Shown: positions 7,848 to 16,553 of the stretch, in pieces
Position numbering within the stretch: position 1 is the stretch's first letter
Layout: each line of letters opens with the position of its first letter
Origin: Thalassobius sp050633445
Lineage (GTDB): Bacteria > Pseudomonadota > Alphaproteobacteria > Rhodobacterales > Rhodobacteraceae
Assembly (NCBI GenBank): GCA_050633445.1
Contig: JBOEGN010000012.1
Coordinates: forward strand, 1 to 51,999
DNA length: 51,999 bases
Direction: 5' to 3'
Notes under the pieces: generated by a model
The model's database searches: none
What the model saw: only the letters and a program-made list of their open reading frames with translations
What the model was told of the DNA's origin: nothing
Program-made: the position numbers and the translations under genes

Positions 7848-9761
7848 ATGTGCGGTATCGCGGGTATTCTGGCGCTTCAGACGCGCACCGACCCTGAACG
7901 CGCAGAGGTGCAATTGGCCGCGATGCTGGATCGCTTGCACCATCGCGGCCCTGACGAGCGCGGACAGATGGGCGACAAACAGGTCTTCCTTGGCAACACC
8001 CGCCTTGCCGTCGTTGGCGAAGACAATGGCAGCCAGCCAATCTGGAACGAGGATCGCAGCATCGTCGTGGTGATGAACGGCGAGATTTATAACGCCCCTG
8101 ATCTCACGGCAGAACTTACCCAAGCGGGCCATCGCTTTGCCACCGACACAGATACCGAAGTTCTGGTGCATGGTTATGAGCAATTCGGCATGGGCTTTCT
8201 TGAGCGCCTCAATGGCATGTTCGCCTTTGCGCTGTATGACATTGCGCGCGGCCAAGTGATCGTGGCGCGCGATCGTTTCGGGATGAAGCCGCTCTACCTT
8301 TTGCAAAGCGCGACCACCGCAGGTGATCTGATTTTTGCCAGCGAATTAAACGCGCTGAAAAAGGCCGATGGCTTTGATCCCGCGCATAGCCCTGAGGGTC
8401 TATCGACCTATTTAGGCTCTATGTATATCTCTGAGCCGTTCACAGCGTTTCGCGATATTCGCGCGCTGGAACCGGGTTGCGCATTGATCTGCACCGCCTC
8501 TGGTCAGCGCCTGCATCGCTACTGGGATATGAGTTTCAACCCCGATACATCGCGCAAAAGCGAAGCGCAGGCGGTTGAGGCCGTCGCCGATGTTCTGCCG
8601 CGCGCGGTTGGGCGGCATTTGATGGCCGATCGCCCTGTCGGCGCACTGCTTTCTGGCGGTCTTGATAGCCGCGCGGTGGCGGCGGCGGCTTGGGCGCAGG
8701 GCGGCACAGGGCGCGCCTTTACCGTGGGCTACGATAACCCTGCCTTTGATGAAAGCGGACAGGCGGCGAAATGGGCCGGTGCGCTGGGGCGTGAACATCA
8801 CATTTTGCGCCTCTCCGAAGAGCAATTTACAGGCACCGTTGCAGGGCGCGCCAAAGGGCACGGCCAGCCCTATGCGGTCTGGGTCAACTCCGCGTCCGAA
8901 GCCTTGGCCAAGGATATTCGGGCCCAAGGTTATAAAGCGGTTCTCACAGGCGAGGGCGGGGACGAGTTGTTCTGCGGCTATCCAACGCTGCACGCCGCCA
9001 ATATCGCGCGCTATTATCGCTACGTGCCAAGCCCGATCCGTAGCCTTGTGGCCAAGGCCACTGACATGCTGCCCGCAGGCAGCTCGCGGCTGCCGCTCAG
9101 TTTCATGGCACAAAGTTTTGCCAAATCGGTGACGGGCGATCTGCTGCGCAGTTTTTACGGCTTTAAGGAAGTGATCCGCTACGGCGAGTGGAAAGACGCG
9201 CTGACGCCAGAGGCCTATGCGCTGGTGGGCGATATAGACCCTGCATTGGGTTTTACGCAGTACCGCGAGCGGATTGAAGATTGGCCGCTGATTGATCAGC
9301 TTTCCTATATCGACATCAAAAGCTTTCTGGCTTCGTGTAGCCTCGTGCCCAATGACAACGCCTATATGTCCCAAAGCATCGAAACCCGCATTCCCCTGCT
9401 GGATCTGGAAATGGCCGAGCTGGTGAAAACCATCCCCCTTGGCGTGCGCTTTCATGCAACCGAACCCAAACGCCTGCTGAAAAAAGCATTGGCGCATTAT
9501 CTAGAGCAAAGCGCACCGCAGGCGGTTGCTGCCCTTGGCCCTTATAAAAAGATGGGCTTTGAAGTGCCGACCACCTCTTGGATTAATGGCGCGCATTTCG
9601 GCCCGGTGATGGATGACGTTCTGAGCCCCGCCGCGATCAAGCGGGCAGGCTTTTTCAAACCTGCCTATATTGCGGGCAAACTTGAAGACCAGCGCGAGGG
9701 GCGTGCGAACAATGAGCGCGTGCTGCAAACGGCAATGGCTTTGCAGCAATTTTTGCTATAG
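7848..9761 (+). CDS. asnB: asparagine synthase (glutamine-hydrolysing) family amidotransferase
   Basis: A 637-residue two-domain enzyme. The N-terminal class II glutaminase domain has the nucleophile Cys2 (MCGIAGI) and the conserved HHRGPDERG and VVMNGEIYN segments. The C-terminal synthetase domain carries the ATP pyrophosphatase loop LLSGGLDSRAV (SGGLDS at 269-274) and TGEGGDELFCGY. Free asparagine synthesis is possible. In polysaccharide loci such AsnB-like proteins often amidate the carboxyl group of uronic acid residues, and this cluster makes several uronic acids, so I favour that role as an inference. It starts one base after the methyltransferase stop. A 67-bp gap with a small inverted repeat separates it from the next amidotransferase. 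Confidence 0.85.
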   Translation: MCGIAGILALQTRTDPERAEVQLAAMLDRLHHRGPDERGQMGDKQVFLGNTRLAVVGEDNGSQPIWNEDRSIVVVMNGEIYNAPDLTAELTQAGHRFATDTDTEVLVHGYEQFGMGFLERLNGMFAFALYDIARGQVIVARDRFGMKPLYLLQSATTAGDLIFASELNALKKADGFDPAHSPEGLSTYLGSMYISEPFTAFRDIRALEPGCALICTASGQRLHRYWDMSFNPDTSRKSEAQAVEAVADVLPRAVGRHLMADRPVGALLSGGLDSRAVAAAAWAQGGTGRAFTVGYDNPAFDESGQAAKWAGALGREHHILRLSEEQFTGTVAGRAKGHGQPYAVWVNSASEALAKDIRAQGYKAVLTGEGGDELFCGYPTLHAANIARYYRYVPSPIRSLVAKATDMLPAGSSRLPLSFMAQSFAKSVTGDLLRSFYGFKEVIRYGEWKDALTPEAYALVGDIDPALGFTQYRERIEDWPLIDQLSYIDIKSFLASCSLVPNDNAYMSQSIETRIPLLDLEMAELVKTIPLGVRFHATEPKRLLKKALAHYLEQSAPQAVAALGPYKKMGFEVPTTSWINGAHFGPVMDDVLSPAAIKRAGFFKPAYIAGKLEDQREGRANNERVLQTAMALQQFLL

Positions 9762-9767
9762 CCAATC

Positions 9768-9797
9768 CGCGACCACTGGCGGTCAGAATAGGTCGCG
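9768..9797. repeat. short inverted repeat between the two amidotransferase genes
   Basis: CGCGACC at 9768-9774 is mirrored by GGTCGCG at 9791-9797 with a 16-base loop that itself contains ACC/GGT. It lies in the only clear gap of this operon, 7 bp after asnB. There is no T-run, so it is not a standard intrinsic terminator. An RNA hairpin that tunes distal expression is possible. Confidence 0.3.
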
Positions 9798-9828
9798 CTT
9801 AAGTGCATGATGTAGAAGGACGATCCAG

Positions 9829-11715
9829 ATGTGTGGGATATTTTGCCTCTCGCTAGAACCGGGTGTGGTGCTGGCCAGCGATGCGCTGACCCAGATGAGC
9901 CGCAAAATGCTGCTGATCGCAGAGCGGCGCGGGCGTGAAGCGGCGGGTATCTGCGCTTACGGCGCAGGTCAGACCAGCTATATCAAACGCCCCACATCAG
10001 CCACGGCGATGGTAAAAGCGCCTGAGTTCGCTGATTTTTGCAAAGCGGCCTACGCGCCTGTGACAGGTGGCAACGCACTGTCCCACGGCATCACCGTCAT
10101 CGGCCATGCGCGCCTTGTCACCAACGGCATGCGCGCCTTTCATGACAACAACCAGCCCTTTGATGCGAATGGTTTTGTCGGGGTGCACAACGGTATTATC
10201 GTCAATCACGACAAGATTTTCGCCGATGCAGACGTCGTGCCAGAACTGGACAGCCTCGCGATCCCCGCCCGCCTGCGCCACTACCTTGAGGCAGGCGAGA
10301 CCGCGCTAGATGCCAATGAAAAGGCGCTGGCAGAGCTGGAGGGCGTCGTTTCTTATCTGGTGATTGAAACGGAAACGGGGCGTGTGCATGCCGCGTCCAA
10401 CAATGGCTCGCTCTATGAAGCCCCTGTGCTGGCGGCGGGAAAAACCGTTGGCCGTTTGCTCATGTCCGAGCATGAAATGCTGCGCCAGATGGAAAAGACA
10501 TTAGAGGCCAGTGATCTCAGCCTTGGCGCGGTACGCCGCTATGATCCAAGCACCGTTGATAGCTGGCTAACGGATGCGTGCGAAACGCCGGCCACCTCTG
10601 CGCCCCGCGATCTTAGTGCGCTCGGCGATGCCAGCGCTGCCGATCTGACCCGCTGCACCACCTGCCTTTTGCCCCACACCATGCCCTTCATCGAGTTTGA
10701 CGACAAAGGCGAATGCAACTGGTGCCGCAACAATCTGCTCACGCCCTTGAAAGAGCGCGCAGAGCTGGATGTGAAGCTGGCGCAGTTGAATAAAATCACC
10801 GACCGTCCCAACTGCCTGATGGCGGTGAGCGGCGGGCGCGATAGCTGCTATGGTCTGCATGTGGCCAAGACCCAGTTGGGCCTCAACCCCATCGCCTTCA
10901 CCTATGATTGGGGCATGGTTACCGATCTTGCGCGGCGCAACACCTCGCGCATGTGCGAAAAACTGGGGATCGAGCATATCATTGTCTCGGCCGATATTCC
11001 GCGCAAACAGGAAAACATCCGCCTGAACATTGAAGCATGGTTAAAGCGTCCCGAACTTGGCATGGTGCCGATCTTCACCGCAGGGGACAAACAGTTCTAT
11101 CAACACGCCAACCGCCTGCAAAAAGAGCTGGACGTGCCAGCGATTATTTTCTGTGAGAATGGCCGCTATGAGAAGACATGGTTCAAGGCAGGCTTTGCCG
11201 GTATCGACGAGGGCAACCGCCGCCTCTGGAACCTCTCGCTGCTCGAAAAACTGCGCTACATGAGTTACTATGCAGGCCAATTCCTGCGCAACCCTGCCTA
11301 TATCAACCGCTCGCTGCTGGACAGTGTCGAGGCGTTTATCTCCAGCTATTTCCTCAAGCATGACTATATCCAATTGTTCGATTACATGCCTTGGGAAGAA
11401 GACGTGGTTGAGCAGGTTCTGTTGGAAGACTACGGGTTTGAAATTCCCGAGGACAGCCCGACCACATGGCGCACGGGCGATCGCACCGCGCCGTTTTACA
11501 ATTTCATCTACCAGACGGTTGTCGGCTTTAGCGAGTTTGATACTTTCCGCTCCAACCAGATCCGCGATGGTAAGATCACCCGTGAATTCGGCGCAGAGCG
11601 TTTGCCGATTGAGAACGAGCCACGCCTAGAGGATGTGCGCGCCTATCTGGCAACGGTTGGGGTGAACTTTGACAAGGCGATGACCCGCATCCTGTCAATT
11701 CCACGGCAATACTGA
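9829..11715 (+). CDS. N-acetyl sugar amidotransferase fused to a class II glutaminase domain
   Basis: A 628-residue protein. Residues 1 to about 250 form a class II (Ntn-type) glutaminase: MCGIFCL with Cys2, GHARLVTNG at 92-100 and GVHNGIIVNHD at 118-128. Residues about 272-628 match the WbpG/PseA-type N-acetyl sugar amidotransferase family: paired cysteines CTTC (276-279) and CNWC (296-299), the ATP pyrophosphatase loop AVSGGRDSCYG (SGGRDS at 334-339), then FTYDWGM and CENGRYEKTWF. WbpG-like enzymes turn an acetamido group into an acetamidino group, or amidate, and normally take ammonia from separate HisH/HisF-like partners. Here the ammonia source appears to be in the same chain. The next gene starts on the last base of the TGA. 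Confidence 0.85.
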   Translation: MCGIFCLSLEPGVVLASDALTQMSRKMLLIAERRGREAAGICAYGAGQTSYIKRPTSATAMVKAPEFADFCKAAYAPVTGGNALSHGITVIGHARLVTNGMRAFHDNNQPFDANGFVGVHNGIIVNHDKIFADADVVPELDSLAIPARLRHYLEAGETALDANEKALAELEGVVSYLVIETETGRVHAASNNGSLYEAPVLAAGKTVGRLLMSEHEMLRQMEKTLEASDLSLGAVRRYDPSTVDSWLTDACETPATSAPRDLSALGDASAADLTRCTTCLLPHTMPFIEFDDKGECNWCRNNLLTPLKERAELDVKLAQLNKITDRPNCLMAVSGGRDSCYGLHVAKTQLGLNPIAFTYDWGMVTDLARRNTSRMCEKLGIEHIIVSADIPRKQENIRLNIEAWLKRPELGMVPIFTAGDKQFYQHANRLQKELDVPAIIFCENGRYEKTWFKAGFAGIDEGNRRLWNLSLLEKLRYMSYYAGQFLRNPAYINRSLLDSVEAFISSYFLKHDYIQLFDYMPWEEDVVEQVLLEDYGFEIPEDSPTTWRTGDRTAPFYNFIYQTVVGFSEFDTFRSNQIRDGKITREFGAERLPIENEPRLEDVRAYLATVGVNFDKAMTRILSIPRQY

Positions 11716-13310
11716 TGCAGCGTCTGGCGTCATATAGGCCAGGCATGCCAACGCGTGCAGAGGCGCTGCGCATGGCGGCGATCCTTGCCATGCTGGCCAG
11801 TGCTATCGCGCTGTTTTACTGGCTGAAGGACGAGCCGCGCATCTTTCGCCGCGCCAGCGCCTATAACGTCAATCTGACGCTGCTTCTTTGCGTATTGGGC
11901 CTTGGCCTGAGCGGGCGGGACACTCCTGCGGCCTTTCGTATATTGCTGGCCTATATCACCGGGTCTCTGACGCTCTATCTGCTGACGGGCTATGCGCTGC
12001 ACGACCTAACCGTCGGCCATCCTGCCGCCGATTGGCTGGTGATCCCTGCGCTGTTTGCACTGGCGAGCTATTGGCGCCCTGCGCTGGCGCTGTTGCCGAT
12101 CATGGCGGTGATGTGGACGAAGATTTTGGCGCGCAAGGACTTTGGCCTCGGCATTTCCTCGACCGATTATATGGTGGTGCTGGAACTTGGGGTTCTGCTC
12201 TGCCTGTTTATCATTCCTGCCAGCTTGCTCAGCCTTGCGATGCGTATCCCGCGCGCGCGCGGTGAGGGGCTCAAAGCGCTGCGCAGAGACTACCTGAACG
12301 CCGCTGTGGTGATTGGCGCGGCGGTGCATCTGGCGAATTATTTCTATTCTGGCCATACCAAGCTGATCTTGGAAAACGCAGGGCCGCTGACATGGGTGCT
12401 GGAAAACCCCACCTATATCCTGACGCCGATCACCAAACATTTCGGCTATCTGACGATCTTTGAGTTTTCCTGGATGCCTGTCTGGATGAACGCCGCGCTG
12501 GTCTGGATCACCGTGCCGTTGAACGCCGCAGTTCTTCTCGCGCAGCTTGCTGTTGTGTTCGCCTTCTTCTCGCGCCGCTTTATGATCGGCGTGACGATGT
12601 TCTTTGATCTGATGCACACCGCCATTTTTGCACTCACGGCGATCTTTTTTTGGAAATAGATTCTGCTCAACCTTGGCATGGTGCATGCGTTTCATAAGCT
12701 GCGCCACGAGAACTGGCGCATTCCGCTCTGGCTTGGCGCGGCGGCGCTGGTGGTGATGTTCACTGCGCCGAATACCTTCCAAGTGGCGCGCCTTGGCTGG
12801 TTTGACAGCGGCGGGGTGAATTACGCCTATTGGCAAGCGGAAACCAAGGGCGGAAAACGCGTCAAAGTGCCGACGAATTTCTTTCTCGCCACCTCGATCT
12901 CTTTTGCCCAGCAACGCCCGGGGCGCCCCTTTACGGGCTTTCTGCCAACCCACGACTGGGGTACCACAATGGACGGCAACGTGATGCATCAATTCACCGA
13001 TGCCTGCGCGCCAGATGCGTTGCTTGCCCCCGCGCTTGATCCTGAAAAAACCGCCATCGCGGGGGATTTCGTGCAGCGCCACCATGCGCGCGTGCTGCAG
13101 CGTGCGGGAGGGTCAGGCAATATCGCCTATGACGCCTACCCCCATCACATCTGGTCCTCGCCGAAAGCCTCCCGCGACTTTCGCGCACTGGATTTGGCCG
13201 ACGTCAGCGCCTATATTCTGGTGGTTGAAGCCAAATGCGTCAGTGTCGCCAAGAACGGCGCTGTGAACATCAAGGAGTTGGCGCGCCATGAAACCCGTTT
13301 CCCTCTCTGA
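11715..13310 (+). pseudogene. polytopic membrane protein gene split by an in-frame amber codon (HTTM-like)
   Basis: Two open segments in the same frame are separated by one TAG at 12657-12659. The first (11715-12659, 314 residues) has about eight hydrophobic segments and ends ALTAIFFWK. Reading through the TAG gives ILLNLGMVHAFHK without interruption. The second segment (ATG at 12678, 210 residues) has one more hydrophobic stretch and a soluble tail that runs to 13310. A TGG-to-TAG change would explain the break. The adjacent gene encodes a DCC family thiol oxidoreductase, a common neighbour of HTTM/gamma-carboxylase-like membrane proteins; that is the reason for the family suggestion, which is tentative. 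The start overlaps the preceding stop, so it belongs to the same operon. Confidence 0.65.
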
Positions 13311-13710
13311 TCTACCCGCGCTGGCCGCATACGCAGGCAAGACCGTGATCATCTATGATGGTGAATGCCCGTTCTGCTCGCGGTTTGTGCAATGGCAACG
13401 CCTGAAAGAAAGCGTTGGCCCCGTGCACATGTTTGATGCGCGCGAGGCAGGTGATCTGAGCACTGCGCTTTGGGATGCGGGTTATGATCTGAATGAAGGC
13501 ATGGCGCTGATCTGGAACGATCAGGTGTTTCACGGCGATGACTGTGTGAACCGCCTTGCGCTGCTCTCTAGCGGCTCAGGCGCGTTTAATATGCTGAACG
13601 CTTGGGTGTTCAAATCCCCGCGCATCTCTGCGCTGCTCTATCCAATCCTGCGTTTAGGGCGCAACACGCTGCTGCGCTTGCTGGGGCGGCGTAAAATTTC
13701 CCAAGGCTGA
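13288..13710 (+). CDS. DCC family thiol-disulfide oxidoreductase (DUF393)
   Basis: A 140-residue protein with VIIYDGECPFCSRFVQW near the N-terminus. The D-x-x-C-P-F-C pattern (C27 and C30) is the signature of the DCC/DUF393 thioredoxin-like family. The fold is predicted to be soluble or membrane-associated through hydrophobic C-terminal helices (ISALLYPILRLG). AAGGAG lies about ten bases before the ATG, inside the end of the split membrane gene, with a 23-bp overlap. DCC proteins often accompany HTTM-type membrane proteins, so the pair probably acts together. The exact reaction is not known for the family. Confidence 0.8.
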   Translation: MKPVSLSDLPALAAYAGKTVIIYDGECPFCSRFVQWQRLKESVGPVHMFDAREAGDLSTALWDAGYDLNEGMALIWNDQVFHGDDCVNRLALLSSGSGAFNMLNAWVFKSPRISALLYPILRLGRNTLLRLLGRRKISQG

Positions 13711-13785
13711 TCCCTCCAAGCAGTGGTTGAGAAGCGCGCACCGAGCGTGTATCGCAGGCGCGAGCCTGCAAGTGAGGATATGGTG

Positions 13786-14643
13786 ATGGACGTTACAGAC
13801 CTTTTGATTGATCCGCTGGATCACAGCCCCCTGACCATCACCCGTGACGCCAGTGGCACTATCACTGCGATTGCCTCGCAAAGCGGCACCTACCGTGTGA
13901 CCAATGGCCATCCCGATCTGATCCCTGATCCCCTGCCCGCCGATCTTGCCGCGCGCCAGGCGCTTTGGGACAAATTGCAGGACAACGGTAATTTCACCTA
14001 TGAGGCAGATCCGGCCCTGAACCTGTCCACGGATGACGGCTTTGCGCAAGATTTCCAAAGCGCGACAGGCATCAAGGGCGCGGTGCTGGATATTGGCTGC
14101 GGTCCGCAGATCCACTCCCCGCGCTACCTAGACGGTGAAGGCATCGGGCCTGTTGTGGGCCTTGATCCCCTGCCCGGCGCCGCCACGCGCGAATTTCCCT
14201 TTCTCATCGGCATCTCCGAAGCGCTGCCTTTCGCCGATGCCAGCTTTGATGGCGTGGTCTTCTGCCGCTCGCTTGATCACGTGCTGGATACCGCCTCTGC
14301 CTTGCGCGAAGCCATGCGGGTGCTGCGCCCGGGCGGCACGCTTTGCGTGGTGATGGACCTGATGTCGGACGAGCGCCAAAGCCTTGTTGCGCGCCTCAGC
14401 CACCTCGCCTCGCGCGGGATGGGCCAGTTTATCAAAAGCGCCCGTGCGCATGGCGTGATCCACGCCGCCCGCTACATCTGGACTGTTGGCACACTCAAGG
14501 TGCCAGAGGGGGCAGAAGACATGTTCCACATGCATTTTCCCTCCACAGAAGAAGTCGAAGGCGTTTTGCGCGAAACAGGTTGCACAGATGTGCGGTTCCA
14601 TAATCTGAGCGAGGATGAGACGATCTGCATCGCGGTGAAGTGA
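13786..14643 (+). CDS. class I SAM-dependent methyltransferase
   Basis: A 285-residue protein. An N-terminal part of about 90 residues (LLIDPLDHSPL, then YRVTNGHPDLIPD) resembles the small Trm112-like strand domain found before such methyltransferases. The SAM site follows with VLDIGCGPQIHS (from about 100), then ALPFADASFDGVVF, SLDHV and MRVLRPGGTLCVV. The ATG at 13786 has GTGAGG eight bases upstream; the in-frame ATG at 13780 is too close to it. It is the last gene of the plus-strand run that begins at 2896. After it the base composition turns AT-rich. The substrate is unknown; a sugar or lipid-linked chain is likely from context. Confidence 0.75.
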   Translation: MDVTDLLIDPLDHSPLTITRDASGTITAIASQSGTYRVTNGHPDLIPDPLPADLAARQALWDKLQDNGNFTYEADPALNLSTDDGFAQDFQSATGIKGAVLDIGCGPQIHSPRYLDGEGIGPVVGLDPLPGAATREFPFLIGISEALPFADASFDGVVFCRSLDHVLDTASALREAMRVLRPGGTLCVVMDLMSDERQSLVARLSHLASRGMGQFIKSARAHGVIHAARYIWTVGTLKVPEGAEDMFHMHFPSTEEVEGVLRETGCTDVRFHNLSEDETICIAVK

Positions 14644-14695
14644 CGAGCTTTAACGCTTGTGATATAATAGTGAGCAGTCAATTTAGGGACTTATT

Positions 14696-15217
14696 TTGGA
14701 CTGGTTTCAATTCATTTCAAGTATGACGAGCTCTTTAGTGTGGCCAATGGTCATGCTCATGCTGATTTTATCTTTCCGACACGATATAAAACAGCTTATC
14801 GTGCGCACTAAATCACTAGAAATTGCAGGAACTAAGTCCGAGTTTTCTGATCATGCCGCAGTTTTCGGGTATCTTGAGAAAAAAGCACAAGAGGTCGCTA
14901 ACGAAAGTGATCCGGCGGCCCGCAAAGCCCTTGCAAAAGAAATAAAGGCCACAACAACCGAACTTGGAGGAATCCATCCTCTATCTCTCGGGTTTCTCAT
15001 CGAAATTGGTCGTGGAGTTGGACGTGATGACTCCTGGGCACAGTATTCTGAGGAACTTTTCAGTTTGTCGGAGCTAAGTCTAATTGAGTTTCGAAACAAA
15101 ATCACCAAGGCGAGTGATATTACAAGAGAAACAGAAGCGCGTTTGACTGTGGATGGGTTGGACTTTTTAAAGCGTATAGGCTTCCCTAATGCTATGTGGA
15201 TTGAGCATTGGCACTAA
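14696..15217 (+). CDS. hypothetical single-pass membrane protein, AT-rich gene
   Basis: A 173-residue protein of unknown function. Residues about 12-27 are hydrophobic (SSLVWPMVMLMLILSF) and anchor a cytoplasmic, charged, helical domain with a coiled-coil-like part near residues 55-90. The start is a TTG at 14696 with AGGGAC upstream; an ATG at 14723 inside the membrane segment is the alternative. The gene is clearly richer in A and T than the genes on both sides and has no operon partner, which suggests recent acquisition. It faces the convergent flippase gene with a 43-bp gap. No polysaccharide role can be claimed. Confidence 0.5.
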   Translation: MDWFQFISSMTSSLVWPMVMLMLILSFRHDIKQLIVRTKSLEIAGTKSEFSDHAAVFGYLEKKAQEVANESDPAARKALAKEIKATTTELGGIHPLSLGFLIEIGRGVGRDDSWAQYSEELFSLSELSLIEFRNKITKASDITRETEARLTVDGLDFLKRIGFPNAMWIEHWH

Positions 15218-15260
15218 GGTTTGTTGCGGCAAAATTCATGAGCTTCGGCCGATTACCCCC

Positions 15261-16553
15261 TCACCTCAAAACCCTGGGCAACCACCTGAGTAGCAACACC
15301 AGTTGCATCCCCTCCGCGATCGCTGTGGCCACCGCCGCGCCTACAGGGCCAAAGAAGGGGATCAGGGCTAGGTTGAGTAATAGATTCACCCCTGCCAGCA
15401 CGGCAAGGAACTTGGTTTGCAGGCCCGGCGCGCTGCCTTGGGTGAAGGCTTGATTCAGGATCACCGCAGGGGCGGCGAGCGTGCTGGACAGGGCGATGAT
15501 CACGAAGACCAGCGTCGATGTGGCGATGTCATCTGCGCCCAGAATGCTTGGCACCAAGTAGATCATAAACAGCGCTGCGATCAGCGTGATCAACGCGGCT
15601 ATGGCGCGGCCCATGCGCGCCAGCGTGCTCCAAAGCGCATCAAACGCGGTGCGGTCAGAATCGGCGATATAGGTGGCAATACGCGGGTTCACGATGCTTT
15701 GGATTGCCGCCAAAACCATGCGCAGCCCATCGGCAAACATCGCGCCAAGCGCATAGATACCCACCACCGTATCAGACACGAGCAGGCCCAAAATCAGCAC
15801 ATCGACCTTGCTGTTCACATCCGCCAGCAACCCGATCAGCGCGCCGCGCCAACCCCGCCCACTGGTCTCGCGCATGAGCGCGGCAACCTCAATTGCGCTG
15901 ACAGCTACGCTTGGTGTGTAGCGCCACAAAAACCCGATGAGCAGCACAAGGATCACCGCCTCTGAGGCGACGAATATCCAGCCGAACTGCCCCGCATCTG
16001 CGCCGCCCATTGCCAGCGCAGTGAAGGCGGCCAGCATCAAGGGCATGCGCAGCCCTTGCAGCAAGGCGTAGGTTTTCAGATGCGACATGCCATTGAGCGC
16101 GTTGATCCCGATTTTATTCAGACCAAAGAGGAAGACCGCGAGCCCCACCGCAGGCAGACAGGCGGCCAGCGGCGCGCTGCCCAGCACATCGCCGATCATC
16201 CCTGCGCCCTGCCAGAGTATCAGCGCAAGCACCGCGCCAACAGCCGCCACAGGTATGCAAGTGGCCAGCAAATAAGCGCGCCCCTCTGCGGCATAGGCGC
16301 CGCGCCGCGAGAAATGATAGAGCGCGGCAAAGGCAAAACCGCCCGCTGCGATCTGCCCTAAGATCAAGAAGAAGATCAGCGCTTGGCTGAAAACGCCAAG
16401 GCCTTCAAACCCATAGACGCGCCCGACCGTCAGGTTCAGCACAACCCCCGCAATCGCCAGCGCCGCAACAGAGCCTAAGTTGGCCAATAGGGTCGCAGGA
16501 TCGCTAATCGTGCTGAGCGCTGCGCGCGCCTTGCTTGCGAGCGATACGCTCAC
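15261..16553 (-). CDS. polysaccharide flippase (Wzx/oligosaccharide translocase type)
   Basis: A 430-residue protein with about twelve hydrophobic segments over its length, beginning after a short polar N-terminus, in the pattern of the MOP superfamily (Wzx). It would turn undecaprenyl-pyrophosphate-linked repeat units across the inner membrane. Internal landmarks are GVVLNLTVGRVYGFEGLGVF near the N-terminus and LLADVNSKVDVLILGLLVSD in the middle. The GTG start at 16553 overlaps the stop of the upstream methyltransferase gene by four bases, so the two are translationally coupled. It is the only flippase on the plasmid and the last gene of the minus-strand operon that begins at 24097. Confidence 0.85.
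   Translation of the reverse strand: MSVSLASKARAALSTISDPATLLANLGSVAALAIAGVVLNLTVGRVYGFEGLGVFSQALIFFLILGQIAAGGFAFAALYHFSRRGAYAAEGRAYLLATCIPVAAVGAVLALILWQGAGMIGDVLGSAPLAACLPAVGLAVFLFGLNKIGINALNGMSHLKTYALLQGLRMPLMLAAFTALAMGGADAGQFGWIFVASEAVILVLLIGFLWRYTPSVAVSAIEVAALMRETSGRGWRGALIGLLADVNSKVDVLILGLLVSDTVVGIYALGAMFADGLRMVLAAIQSIVNPRIATYIADSDRTAFDALWSTLARMGRAIAALITLIAALFMIYLVPSILGADDIATSTLVFVIIALSSTLAAPAVILNQAFTQGSAPGLQTKFLAVLAGVNLLLNLALIPFFGPVGAAVATAIAEGMQLVLLLRWLPRVLR

Noticed and set aside
8412..9497. Minus-strand open frame of about 360 codons opposite asnB
   Set aside because: asnB carries both complete catalytic motifs on the plus strand; the reverse frame has no recognisable domain or start signal.
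12006..13085. Long minus-strand open frame opposite the split membrane gene
   Set aside because: It is highly charged and low in complexity (His/Arg/Gln), a typical shadow; the plus strand has coherent membrane segments.
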